The notes: generated from the letters alone by a model not told the origin. 64,000 nucleotides of DNA from Rosenbergiella australiborealis (GCF_018494035.1 NZ_JABBFO010000002.1:310001-374000), one strand, 5' to 3'. Shown: positions 1-8,140, counted from the first letter of the stretch. Made by a program: numbers and translations.

Positions 1-284
1 GGTCGAATTAGCGATCCTGCGTAGTAGACTTTATCCCCGGGGGAAAATAAGGTGACGTTTTCACCCACGTCGACCACTTCTCCTACCGCATCCCACCCCA
101 AAATACGTGGTTCTTCGGCATCAGCACTGCGACGAATCTTTGTATCAATGGGATTGACTGAAATAGCCGTAATCTTAACTAATAGATCACGGGCGCCGGG
201 TGTCGGGATTGCCGTCTCAATTTCGTACAGTGCTTGGCTGTCAGTGATAGGTAATTGGTGTTGACGATAAACTATTGCTTTCAT
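1..284 (-). CDS. Zinc-type alcohol dehydrogenase / quinone oxidoreductase family protein, N-terminal part (cut by window edge)
   Basis: The minus-strand frame opens at the ATG at 284 and runs off the left end, giving 94 codons of the N-terminal GroES-like domain of a medium-chain dehydrogenase/reductase. The translation begins MKAIVYRQHQL and contains ISVNPIDTKIRR followed by LGWDAVGEV, which match the VNPxDxKxR and GxDxxGxV signatures of the zeta-crystallin/YogA-like quinone oxidoreductases (NADPH-dependent reduction of quinones or enals). The nucleotide-binding domain lies outside the window, so the substrate cannot be judged. A GGAG motif lies 7 bases before the start. The neighbour to the right is divergent. 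Confidence 0.75.
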   Translation of the reverse strand, partial: MKAIVYRQHQLPITDSQALYEIETAIPTPGARDLLVKITAISVNPIDTKIRRSADAEEPRILGWDAVGEVVDVGENVTLFSPGDKVYYAGSLIR

Positions 285-404
285 AACGTACTCCATAAAT
301 TGTCGGATATCATTGATCTCTTATTACTGACTAGCATAGTAGATGACAATGCGCTGCACAGCCCTGATTTCAATATTGAGCACTAATGGTTTGTAAAGGC
401 CCGC

Positions 405-450
405 TTGACAAGCCCCGAGCGCCTCGGCAATATACTGTTTATCCATACAG
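405..450 (+). promoter_or_regulatory. SOS promoter with LexA box
   Basis: TACTGTTTATCCATACAG at 433-450 fits the LexA consensus CTGT-N8-ACAG exactly. It overlaps a TATACT -10 element at 431-436, with a TTGACA -35 hexamer at 405-410. That spacing is long (20 bp); a CAATAT alternative at 428-433 would give 17 bp. The box sits 15 bp before the DinI-family start, so LexA binding should block this promoter directly. Confidence 0.8.
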
Positions 451-464
451 CCGTAGGGTGTGAT

Positions 465-704
465 ATGTACGTTGAATTAGTTTACGATAAAAGAAATGTC
501 GCAGGGCTCGACAATGCTGAAGCAATTATTTTGCAAGAATTAACACAGCGTGTAGCACGTCTATTTCCTGACGCACAAGTACGGGTTAAACCGATGCAAA
601 CCAACGCATTGAACAGTGATGCGAGCAAGAGCGATCGGGAAAAACTTAACCGTATGTTAGAAGAGATGTTTGAAGAAGCCGATATGTGGCTTGTTGCAGA
701 ATAA
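465..704 (+). CDS. DinI-like family protein, SOS-regulated
   Basis: A 79-residue protein, MYVELVYDKRN..., related to DinI/MsgA: a short beta-alpha-beta fold with an acidic C-terminal helix (EEMFEEADMWLVAE) like the DinI helix that binds RecA. DinI relatives modulate RecA filaments during the SOS response. The ATG at 465 was chosen over an in-frame ATG at 405 because the longer start would place the -35, -10 and LexA box inside the coding region and adds residues unlike the family. An AGGGTG motif precedes the start. The LexA box strongly supports the SOS assignment. A GC-rich hairpin follows the stop. Confidence 0.85.
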   Translation: MYVELVYDKRNVAGLDNAEAIILQELTQRVARLFPDAQVRVKPMQTNALNSDASKSDREKLNRMLEEMFEEADMWLVAE

Positions 705-717
705 GAAGAAACAGTAA

Positions 718-736
718 GGGGGGAATTATTCCCCCC
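718..736. terminator. Hairpin between convergent dinI-like and galP genes
   Basis: GGGGGGAA-TTA-TTCCCCCC forms an 8-bp perfect stem between two convergent genes. There is no clear T-tract on either side, so it may be an mRNA end-stabilising or bidirectional pause element rather than a canonical intrinsic terminator. Confidence 0.5.
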
Positions 737-748
737 CTCGCCTTTCAG

Positions 749-2137
749 TTACTTACCAATGTGGCGTAATGGTCTGCCTTGCATTAGATTTCTTTCAATA
801 TGCTCCAGAGAGACATTTTTCGTTTCAGGCACCAACCAGAATGTCAGAATAATAAACAAGACATTGAATCCGCCATACAGCCAAAAGGTATTTGCATTTC
901 CAAAACTTTCGAGTAGCGTCAGGAACGTTGCGCCTACAATCATATTGGCAATCCAGTTCGTCGTAGTAGAAATGGTGATCCCAAAGTCACGCCCTTTTAA
1001 TGGCTGAACTTCTGAACAGAGTAACCACACTATTGGACCCGCGGCCATCGCAAAACCAATAATAAACAGTAGTAACATTGTAATCGTTGCATACTGGATG
1101 AATACAGAGTGAATGCCATTATGGATAAATAATCCTAAAGCTCCCATGCCAACCGCCATGATGAAGAAACTGGTTATTAGCATTGGTTTTCTTCCCCAAC
1201 GATCCACTAACCCTACGGCGATCAGTGTTGCCAGCATATTGGTTAACCCTACGACAACCGTTCCCCATAACTGTTGTGATGTGCTTGCAAATCCTGCAAT
1301 GGCAAAGATTTTAGGGGCGTAATACATTACAACGTTCATACCGGTAAATTGCTGCATGACTTGTAACAGTACCCCTAACCCCACTGAACGTCGGAAGTTT
1401 GAATTAGTACGGAATAACGCCCAACCGCTCTGTTTAACTAATAAACTTTCCCGAATTTCATCCAGCTCTTGCTGTGCCTGTAAATCCGTGCTGCGTAACC
1501 GTTCTAAGACTTTTTGTGCATCATTATGGCGCCCTATCGCTGCTAACCACCGGGGGCTATTCGGAAGAAATAATACCCCGATAAATAACACTATTGCAGG
1601 GAACGCTATGATCCCCAGCATTAATCGCCAGTTACCGCTATAGCTAAGCGCAGCATCAGACAAAAAGGCGACAACGATACCCGTCGTTAACATCATCTGA
1701 TACATAGAGATCATCGAACCGCGATACCGCTCAGGGGCAATTTCAGCAATATAAAGTGGTGCAGTATACGAGGCAAAGCCGACGGCAATACCGAGCAACA
1801 TGCGAGCGCACATTAAACTGGTCACATCAGGGGAAAAGGCTGACCACAACGAACCAATAATAAACAGAAAAGCACCCGCTAAAATACTTTTCTTCCGCCC
1901 AAGTCGATAGGACATCCAGCCCGCCAAGAGTGCGCCGATTGCAGCGCCTAGCATCATTGCACTGACCACCCATTCTTGCTGGTGGCTAGTAATATTAAGG
2001 TCATGAGATAAAAAAGGTAAGGCCCCGGCGATAACACCAATATCAAGGCCAAATAATAGACCAGACAATGCGGCAATTCCGCCTACAAATAAGGTGAAAT
2101 TTCTAGCCTTACGTTGTCGATGTGCGTTATCAATCAT
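749..2137 (-). CDS. galP: Galactose/proton symporter, MFS sugar porter family
   Basis: A 12-TM major facilitator of the sugar porter family with its signatures: [15 protein letters not shown] in TM1, GRKK in the first cytoplasmic loop, [28 protein letters not shown] and the C-terminal [12 protein letters not shown]. It resembles E. coli GalP more than AraE (for example [11 protein letters not shown] and [11 protein letters not shown] positions), and a GalR-type operator lies in its promoter. It imports galactose or glucose with protons across the inner membrane. The ATG at 2137 gives 462 residues, close to GalP; an in-frame ATG at 2173 would add 12 residues. Neither has a strong ribosome-binding site. 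Confidence 0.87.
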   Translation of the reverse strand: MIDNAHRQRKARNFTLFVGGIAALSGLLFGLDIGVIAGALPFLSHDLNITSHQQEWVVSAMMLGAAIGALLAGWMSYRLGRKKSILAGAFLFIIGSLWSAFSPDVTSLMCARMLLGIAVGFASYTAPLYIAEIAPERYRGSMISMYQMMLTTGIVVAFLSDAALSYSGNWRLMLGIIAFPAIVLFIGVLFLPNSPRWLAAIGRHNDAQKVLERLRSTDLQAQQELDEIRESLLVKQSGWALFRTNSNFRRSVGLGVLLQVMQQFTGMNVVMYYAPKIFAIAGFASTSQQLWGTVVVGLTNMLATLIAVGLVDRWGRKPMLITSFFIMAVGMGALGLFIHNGIHSVFIQYATITMLLLFIIGFAMAAGPIVWLLCSEVQPLKGRDFGITISTTTNWIANMIVGATFLTLLESFGNANTFWLYGGFNVLFIILTFWLVPETKNVSLEHIERNLMQGRPLRHIGK

Positions 2138-2173
2138 TTTAGCGTTCCAGTGAATTTTATTATGTAAACGCAT

Positions 2174-2639
2174 AGTAATGTGATGCGTTTTGGAACACTG
2201 CGTGACGAGTCACAAAATGTTAATGACTTGTTTCTATAACATGATGTAACTCTCATAATGCAACATTTGTAAGGATGCAGTTTCATCTTTTTTGCTGAGA
2301 GTGTTGATGATAAAGGGTTTGAGAAGAGGAAAGAATTCCTCTGTTAGTGTCTTTGTCGATCAGCGCTCAGCCTAAAAAGATAATAAATTAACAAAAACTT
2401 AACCAGATATCATTGTAAACGATTACACTCTTTATCCAAGAAACCCAGTGATTTGTATTATTTTTAATCGATTTTAGCCGGGTATTTTTCTTTATTCGCT
2501 TGCCGCACAATTTCAATGACCACTAGATAACGGTTAACATGCAGGGTAAAACCGAGGGGACAATAATTGCAATACCGCAGTTGCTCCCTGTATTGATAAC
2601 CTCACAACAGTTCACTGCGGCAATTGAGCATAGGTTTCG
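2174..2639. other. Intergenic region upstream of galP
   Basis: This stretch carries the galP promoter and operator near 2412-2439 and an approximately 230-base leader toward galP. Near 2565-2625 there is a dispersed CCGCAGT/ACTGCGG inverted pair that could help end the minus-strand tetR-EamA transcript. I see no coding sequence. Confidence 0.6.
2412..2439 (-). promoter_or_regulatory. galP promoter overlapped by GalR/GalS-type operator
   Basis: On the minus strand TTGGAT (2439-2434), a 16-bp spacer and TACAAT (2417-2412) form a good sigma-70 promoter. The 16-mer TTGTAAACGATTACAC at 2413-2428 (plus-strand reading) fills the spacer and overlaps the -10. It matches the E. coli gal external operator at 14 of 16 positions by my recollection, so GalR/GalS repression by promoter occlusion is expected. 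Confidence 0.75.
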
Positions 2640-3545
2640 CTATAGGCTAGGTACACGCTGATTAGGGTAGATAATAATACCTAAACTACTGATAATGATC
2701 ACAATGCCTAACCACCCCATTGAAGTCAGCCTTTCACCTAAAATGATCACAGCAAGTAGTGCAGCGATAACTGGCTCGAGTAGAGTTATAACCGTAGCCA
2801 CGCTAGCCCTTATTCTTGCAAGTCCCGCCCCATAGCAGATATACCCAATACACATTGGAAAGAGCGCCATGTAAGCACCGATCCCAGCGTTATGCCAAGA
2901 CTGAAGCAGTGGTGCACCGGTGTAGAATAATAGCGGTAGCAATAGCAGTCCACCTACGCCGAAGGTTGCTCCCATAGCTGCCGCCCTCGCTATCCCATTG
3001 ACCATCATCCTTCTCGCGGTCCAAGAGTATAATGCATAGGTTAACCCAGCTAATAAGCCTAGCCCTATACCAAGGGGAAATCGTAATGAAGGCTGTGCGT
3101 TATCAATCATAGGATGAGCGTGTGTGCTGGCCAAAAGCGCAATACCTAAGGCACCGAGTAATGCACCACACCACCACCGAATAGACAAATGCGCCCCATC
3201 TACCCGATTCTCGATTAGTGCAGAAAAAAGGGGAGCCGAGCCAATCGAGATAACTGTACCCAGCGCAACACCTGCACAATCCATTGCGTTATAAAAAGCA
3301 AGTGGATAGATCGCCACTGCACCGGCCCCACAAAGTAATAAAGGGTAGTGCTGCCTAAGCGGTTCACGCGCACGAATAATAGCGGAATACGCAATCAATG
3401 CTTGTAAGATCCCACCTCCTCCCATCGCGACACAAGCAATAGTAATCGGGCTTAGTTGTGGTGCTAAATGCGCCGCCGTTCCGGTCGTTCCCCACAATAA
3501 TGCAGCAATAACCACACAAGCATTTCCCCAAGTAGCCGGTTTCAT
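2640..3545 (-). CDS. EamA/DMT-family transporter
   Basis: A 301-residue protein with about ten hydrophobic helices in two EamA halves, including the family motifs ALLWGTTG in TM1 and LLEPVIAALLAVIILGERLTSMGWLG near the end. This superfamily exports amino acids, metabolites or drugs; the substrate is not readable from sequence. Its ATG overlaps the stop of the upstream TetR gene by four bases (ATGA), indicating translational coupling and making it the likely target of that repressor. Confidence 0.85.
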   Translation of the reverse strand: MKPATWGNACVVIAALLWGTTGTAAHLAPQLSPITIACVAMGGGGILQALIAYSAIIRAREPLRQHYPLLLCGAGAVAIYPLAFYNAMDCAGVALGTVISIGSAPLFSALIENRVDGAHLSIRWWCGALLGALGIALLASTHAHPMIDNAQPSLRFPLGIGLGLLAGLTYALYSWTARRMMVNGIARAAAMGATFGVGGLLLLPLLFYTGAPLLQSWHNAGIGAYMALFPMCIGYICYGAGLARIRASVATVITLLEPVIAALLAVIILGERLTSMGWLGIVIIISSLGIIIYPNQRVPSL

Positions 3546-4105
3546 AAAACCTCCAACCGTTGGGTCACACTGTGCTTAGCCAGTTGAATTAATGCAGGAC
3601 GACTAGCCAAACCGGCTAGACTGATACTGCCTTCGAGAAGAAAAGCAAACTCATAGGCTAAAATCGCTGCGAGTTCGGGCCTATCAGGGATGAGATCCAA
3701 GAGTGCATGTTCAATAAATTGCTGAATTTGTGCTTTATACCTAGAAACCTGTTGTCGCTCCGGTGAGTCAGCGGGAAATTCTGCTGCCGCATTAAGCAAC
3801 CCACAACCTCGAAATCCTTTTAGATAATGAGCTTCAGCATGATCTTGGTAGGCATCGTACACCGCAAGGATACGTTCTTGCGGTGTATTGGCGACAGTAA
3901 GCCGCGCAGTATAGAGATCCAGCCATTGTTGGTGACGGAGATCAAGATAATCCATCACCAAACTATGCTTAGAAGTGAAATGATTATAAAAGCTCTGTTT
4001 GGCAACGCCGGCTTGTTTAATAATGCGATCAATACCGGTGGCATGAATCCCATCGTTATAAAAAAGGCAATGCGCCGTATCTCGTATTTTTTGCTTCGTT
4101 GACAA
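3542..4105 (-). CDS. TetR/AcrR-family transcriptional repressor
   Basis: 187 residues. The N-terminal part (IRDTAHCLFYNDGIHATGIDRIIKQ with AKQSFYNHFTSK) is a classic TetR helix-turn-helix at about residues 22-46; the rest is a helical ligand-binding domain. The start appears to be TTG at 4105, preceded by GGGAGGA at 7-base spacing; there is no in-frame ATG nearby. It forms an operon with the EamA transporter. A palindrome just upstream covers the expected promoter and touches the ribosome-binding site, so autorepression released by a transporter substrate is the likely logic (inference). Confidence 0.88.
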   Translation of the reverse strand: MSTKQKIRDTAHCLFYNDGIHATGIDRIIKQAGVAKQSFYNHFTSKHSLVMDYLDLRHQQWLDLYTARLTVANTPQERILAVYDAYQDHAEAHYLKGFRGCGLLNAAAEFPADSPERQQVSRYKAQIQQFIEHALLDLIPDRPELAAILAYEFAFLLEGSISLAGLASRPALIQLAKHSVTQRLEVL

Positions 4106-4117
4106 CAGACAGTCCTC

Positions 4118-4151
4118 CCAATAATAGACAGACCAGTCTACCTATTATTGG
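4118..4151. promoter_or_regulatory. Palindromic operator of the TetR-EamA operon
   Basis: The outer arms CCAATAATAG (4118-4127) and CTATTATTGG (4142-4151) are perfect inverted repeats. Inside lies TAGAC-N6-GTCTA (4125-4140), the half-site type bound by many TetR repressors such as NemR. The left arm abuts the GGGAGGA ribosome-binding site of the repressor. Confidence 0.8.
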
Positions 4152-4270
4152 CAGGGGTTCAACTGATGTTCCGATAATTTTCACGTAGAGAGAAACACGA
4201 CTGACTCAGTCACCGACTATTTTTATCGCCCACTCTATTCTCTGCGATGTAATCCCCCCCGCACAGCTTA

Positions 4271-4771
4271 TTAGGTATTATCAGCGGTAGTTTTATCGGA
4301 TGCGATAATAAATTCTGGTTGATAGTCGACGGGAAAGTTAACCGAACGTGCAATAAAACACACTTCGTGGATCTTATGGTGCAGCTGCTCGGCAAGTTGA
4401 AGATCTGTGCCAGGTAACACGGTAATCACCGGTTTTAAGGTCATCGAAAGAAATCGACCGGCCCCGCTTTTCAATACTTCGCCGACAGCACTCGGCATAT
4501 CCTGGTAAGCCACGACAGTGATACCTGCGGATGACGCTAAGTGTAAGTACCAGAGCATATGACAGGCAGAGAGTGAGGAGATCAACAAATCCTCAGGATT
4601 CATTTTACTCGGATCACCCCCCAAAAGTGGGTCATTAGAACACGCTATTGTCGGCTTACCCGGTATGCTGATGTCCCATGTTCGCGCGTAGCCTCGATAG
4701 TGCGCTGTTCCCTGCCCCAAATTCCCTGTCCATTTAATCGTCGAGTGATATATCGATTCCAAGTTATCCAC
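4271..4771 (-). CDS. OsmC-family peroxiredoxin-like protein
   Basis: 166 residues with the OsmC/Ohr fold: GGDPSKMNPEDLLISSLSACHMLW contains the catalytic Glu60 and the peroxidatic Cys70, and VCFIARSVNFPV holds the resolving Cys138. Such enzymes reduce organic hydroperoxides using the two cysteines. The start shown is GTG (4771). A TTG three codons later (4762) has the better-spaced AAGGTGG, so translation may begin there. It stands alone, with the TetR operon downstream on the same strand. Confidence 0.83.
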   Translation of the reverse strand: MDNLESIYHSTIKWTGNLGQGTAHYRGYARTWDISIPGKPTIACSNDPLLGGDPSKMNPEDLLISSLSACHMLWYLHLASSAGITVVAYQDMPSAVGEVLKSGAGRFLSMTLKPVITVLPGTDLQLAEQLHHKIHEVCFIARSVNFPVDYQPEFIIASDKTTADNT

Positions 4772-5036
4772 CTTGTTTTGAATAAAAAGTCATTAATAAA
4801 TATCGTTTTACAGCTTAACCAGTACCAATCCCCGATCGATGCGAAAATAAAATAACGAGGGTAAGAACGCACTTTAGATGAAGGTTTCTGAGATGAAAAA
4901 ATGAACAGCCTAATTAAGCGATTCGCGTTAATCGGATTTTGGCCCTAACCACTGACTCGCTCTCGCTCCCGCCACCTGCGAGGTACCTCGGAAAAGGACA
5001 CTACACGATAGGCAGCATCAGGCGTAAACAGTACGA

Positions 5037-5150
5037 TTAGTAAGGCTTTACGTACATCACTGTAATTAATAGCGCTGCCATAATTAAACAAGGCACAACA
5101 ATAACTGCGAGCAGCGTAATGGTCCAAAATTTACGTTTAGACTTAGACAT
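5037..5150 (-). CDS. Putative 37-residue single-pass membrane peptide
   Basis: ATG at 5150 to TAA at 5037 encodes a basic N-terminus (MSKSKRKFW) followed by one strongly hydrophobic helix (residues 10-32) and the tail VMYVKPY. The K-rich cytoplasmic end followed by a single TM is typical of enterobacterial small membrane proteins, but I do not recognise the family. The ribosome-binding site is weak, so expression is uncertain. Confidence 0.5.
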   Translation of the reverse strand: MSKSKRKFWTITLLAVIVVPCLIMAALLITVMYVKPY

Positions 5151-5307
5151 TATAATCGCCATAAGAAATCAAAGAATTAATAGACATAGGGTACAGCAGA
5201 AAAGCCTCGCTATCTACTCAGCGATTACCGCTATTTACATTTATTGGTGGCGACCATGGCTTACATTGATCGCTTTATATACAGAAAAACGATCCATACT
5301 CTTAACC

Positions 5308-5335
5308 AAAAAAAAGCCTTTCAATAAAGAAAGGC
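5308..5335 (-). terminator. Intrinsic terminator reading leftward
   Basis: On the minus strand GCCTTTC-TTTATT-GAAAGGC is followed by eight T residues. No protein gene is evident on the minus strand for 300 bases upstream. The transcript it ends may be a small RNA or leader starting near 5380, where TGCTATACA resembles an extended -10. Confidence 0.65.
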
Positions 5336-5644
5336 CAATAAGGAAATAAGTCGTATTTTCGGGATAACTACTATCTAGGTGTTGTATAGCACTACTCATC
5401 CTTGGGTAGTGAAATATGGCTCAACAACGCTATACAATAATCGTAGACCAGTATGTATCAAATACAAGGTGTGCGACTTATCTTAACAAGATTTATCCAA
5501 TATCTACTGACATAACCTCTTAAAAAAAAGGGACTAATTTTTCAGCCGTGGAAAACATTGTTAACAAAGTGTTACAGCAATCGCTTTATCGCGACTCCTT
5601 TATGGAGTAAAAAATTAGCTTATAAATAACAATGAGGTAATCGT

Positions 5645-6856
5645 ATGGCTAACTTTACACGACGAAATTTTATGTCCTTTGCAGCGGGTGGAACAATGAT
5701 GCTCGCTGCCGGTGAAGTGATGGCCCATGACAGCAAGACTCAAGCGATCCCTTTTCAAGCCGATTTTCCTGGACCCCATGACCCAATTCGTGAGCAGGAA
5801 AATAGAGATATTGTCGATCCCCCGTCAACGGATAGCGGTACATTGCCTAACCTTTGTTATTCGTTTAGTGATGCCCATATAAGACGAGGTAGTGGAGGAT
5901 GGACGAGGCAAGTCACTAATAGAGAGCTCGGCGCTGCGAAAACCATTGCGGGTGTTGATATGCGCCTTAATGCCGGAGGGATTCGAGAACTTCACTGGCA
6001 TAAAGAAGGCGAATGGGCTTTTGTAACCTATGGCCATGCGCGGGTAACTGCTTTTGATACGAAGGGCGGCTGGTTTATCGATGATATTTCAGTCGGCGAT
6101 TTATGGTATTTTCCCCCTGGCATCCCTCATTCGATTCAAGGTATTGGTGATGATGGCTGTGAATTTTTATTAGCCTTTGACGATGGGGGATTCGATGAAG
6201 ATAGCACCTTCTTGCTGTCAGATTGGTTTAAGCACATTCCCCCTGAAGTCTTGGCAAAAAACTTTAATGTTCCCGTGTCGACTTTTTCTCATCTCCCTTC
6301 CCCAGAGAGCGAATATATGTTTGCTGGGAAAGTCCCGGGCGATATTACCTCAGTGGCCCCCCAGAAGGGTAAAAAATCACTACTGAATTTTACTCATCAT
6401 ATGATGGATCAAACACCAATCACGTCTGCTGGAGGCTCAGTCCGCATTACAGATTCGTCCAACTTCCCTATCTCGAAAACAATCGCTGCCGCACTGGTTG
6501 AAATAGCGCCGGGAGGAATGCGAGAACTGCATTGGCACCCTAATAACGATGAGTGGCAATATTATTTGTCAGGCCAAGGGCGCATGGGTGTTTTTGCTTC
6601 GTCAGGACAAGCAAGAACCTTTGATTTTCGTGCCGGTGATGTCGGCTATGTTCCTTTCGCGATGGGACATTATGTCGAAAATACGGGTGACACCCCCCTG
6701 CGTTTTCTTGAGCTATTCAAGAGCGATTATTATGCTGATATTTCTCTCAACCAGTGGCTTGCCAGCACACCTAGTGAGCTTGTGCAGCAACACTTGCATC
6801 TCGATGATAATTTTATGAATGCCTTATCCACGCATAAAAACCCCGTCGTGAAATAG
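5645..6856 (+). CDS. oxdC: Oxalate decarboxylase, bicupin, Tat-exported
   Basis: 403 residues closely matching bacterial oxalate decarboxylase (oxalate to formate and CO2, Mn-dependent). An N-terminal twin-arginine signal (TRRNFM, hydrophobic to AAGEVMA) predicts folded export. Cupin 1 has RELHWHKEGEW with Mn ligands His117, His119, Glu123 and His162. Cupin 2 has RELHWHPNNDEW with His296, His298, Glu303 and His342. The lid FDEDSTF (Glu185) aligns with the SENST lid of Bacillus OxdC, whose Glu is needed for decarboxylase rather than oxidase activity. GAGG precedes the ATG. The gene stands alone and may serve acid tolerance or plant-derived oxalate use (inference). Confidence 0.9.
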   Translation: MANFTRRNFMSFAAGGTMMLAAGEVMAHDSKTQAIPFQADFPGPHDPIREQENRDIVDPPSTDSGTLPNLCYSFSDAHIRRGSGGWTRQVTNRELGAAKTIAGVDMRLNAGGIRELHWHKEGEWAFVTYGHARVTAFDTKGGWFIDDISVGDLWYFPPGIPHSIQGIGDDGCEFLLAFDDGGFDEDSTFLLSDWFKHIPPEVLAKNFNVPVSTFSHLPSPESEYMFAGKVPGDITSVAPQKGKKSLLNFTHHMMDQTPITSAGGSVRITDSSNFPISKTIAAALVEIAPGGMRELHWHPNNDEWQYYLSGQGRMGVFASSGQARTFDFRAGDVGYVPFAMGHYVENTGDTPLRFLELFKSDYYADISLNQWLASTPSELVQQHLHLDDNFMNALSTHKNPVVK

Positions 6857-6863
6857 CTAACCC

Positions 6864-6944
6864 GTGCGGTAATGCTGTAAGCCGTTAAGACAGTGACGTG
6901 ATGGATGTCACCCCTTACTGCATTACCGACCGTAGACACCGCAC
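6864..6944. repeat. Nested inverted repeats downstream of the oxalate decarboxylase gene
   Basis: A 15-base arm (6867-6881) pairs with 6914-6928 with one mismatch. Inside are GTGAC (6893-6897) and GTCAC (6907-6911). GTGCGGT (6864-6870) can alternatively pair with ACCGCAC (6938-6944). There is no T-tract. It could be a 3'-end stabiliser, a weak terminator or a remnant mobile repeat. Confidence 0.5.
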
Positions 6945-7106
6945 CGTTATGCTCTGCCCCTGCGGTACTTTAAGCTGCCCATACTAACATTGGTGTCGAA
7001 ACAGGGAGTGTGTACGCCCTTCTCAGAATCTTATACATAAACTCGTAATATTCTATCTTTGAACTACAGTATTAATTGAGTAATCCTTTTAAAAATGGAG
7101 TTTATG

Positions 7107-8135
7107 ATGGAATTAAATAACCCGATCACACTGACTAAACGTATTTCTTGGGGCAGCATTATTGCAGGGGTAATTACCGTCCTTGCGGTATCGCTGCTAT
7201 TAACCACCTTAGGAGCAAGTTTAGGCTTTTCCCTTCTTTCCCCGACCTCTGACGATATTGTTAACGGTGCAGATAAAGCCGTGATGATATGGACGGTGAT
7301 CGCTTTAGTGATCAGTCTGGCTGCTGGCGGATTCGTCGCAGGCCGTTTAGCCGGTACTGATGGCTTAATACACGGTTTTCTTATTTGGGGAACCTCGCTG
7401 CTGGTCGCAACGGTCCTTGGATTCTCTGCGGTCGGTGGTCTACTAAAATTAACGGGCAGCGCAGTCAGTTCTGTTGCCTCGGGTGCCGGTTCGGTAGTGA
7501 GCGGAGCGGGTAAAGCTGTCGCCAACACTGCTGACTTCAGTAAAGATATGTTTGATAAACTCGGTGTTAACACACAAGTGAATACCTCTGAGACAAATCA
7601 AGATGTCATTAATGCTCTTAAAAAATCAAATATTCCGGCATTACAACCTGATTATTTGCAGGACCAACTACAACAAGCCAGTAATGATGTCATCGATGCA
7701 GGCAAAGCTATTGCTTCAAATCCAGACAACAGCGATCAAATTATTAGCCAGCTGACGGATAAACTTAAAGCACGCACCCAGACAATTAGTCAATCGGTTA
7801 ACCGCGATGATGTCAAAAATGCATTAGCTCAAAATACGTCGATGACACAAGAGCAAGCCAATAAAGCGGTTGATAACTTTATGCAGGCACGTGATAAAGC
7901 GGTTCAACAAGCTAACGATAGCATTAATCAATTACAAAATAAGGTGAATCAAGCTAAGGCTGAGTACGCGCAGTTTAAACAAGAAGCTAAGCAAAAAGCA
8001 GATGCCGCAGCAAAAGCAGCTGCCAAAATCTCATTATGGTCTTTCATTGCCCTACTTTTAGGTGCAATTGTGAGTTCCCTAGCGGGTTTGTGGGGAGTGA
8101 ATACTCTACCTAACGGCAACCGTCTTAAAGCATAA
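7107..8135 (+). CDS. Membrane protein with coiled-coil domain, function unknown
   Basis: 342 residues from the ATG at 7107, which has GGAG six bases upstream; in-frame ATGs at 7095 and 7104 are too close to that site. Predicted layout: three N-terminal membrane helices (about residues 12-45, 60-80, 88-115, with glycine-rich GGFVAGRLAG), a hydrophilic Gln/Ala/Lys-rich region (about 150-300) that looks like coiled coil, then a C-terminal membrane helix (SLWSFIALLLGAIVSSLAGLWG). It resembles hypothetical enterobacterial membrane proteins, but I cannot name a function. It is followed by its own terminator and is probably monocistronic. Confidence 0.7.
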   Translation: MELNNPITLTKRISWGSIIAGVITVLAVSLLLTTLGASLGFSLLSPTSDDIVNGADKAVMIWTVIALVISLAAGGFVAGRLAGTDGLIHGFLIWGTSLLVATVLGFSAVGGLLKLTGSAVSSVASGAGSVVSGAGKAVANTADFSKDMFDKLGVNTQVNTSETNQDVINALKKSNIPALQPDYLQDQLQQASNDVIDAGKAIASNPDNSDQIISQLTDKLKARTQTISQSVNRDDVKNALAQNTSMTQEQANKAVDNFMQARDKAVQQANDSINQLQNKVNQAKAEYAQFKQEAKQKADAAAKAAAKISLWSFIALLLGAIVSSLAGLWGVNTLPNGNRLKA

Positions 8136-8140
8136 GTGTT

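Larger units (their letters stand above)
4772..5644. other. Intergenic region with a small membrane-peptide gene and a minus-strand terminator
   Basis: The region holds one convincing short ORF (5037-5150), an intrinsic terminator reading leftward (5308-5335) and the leader of the oxalate decarboxylase gene. The remainder is AT-rich, and no other ORF has coding character or a ribosome-binding site. Confidence 0.55.

Noticed and set aside
405-464. Upstream extension of the DinI-like gene
   Set aside because: It would contain the promoter -35, -10 and LexA box, and the added residues do not fit the family.
2195-2225. GTGAC/GTCAC palindrome near the galP start as a CRP site
   Set aside because: The half-sites are separated by 2-4 bases instead of the 6 required between TGTGA and TCACA.
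4945-5349. Two longer open frames (4945-5127 minus, 5119-5349 plus)
   Set aside because: No ribosome-binding site, odd composition, and one overlaps the terminator; the 37-residue membrane ORF in another frame is more protein-like.
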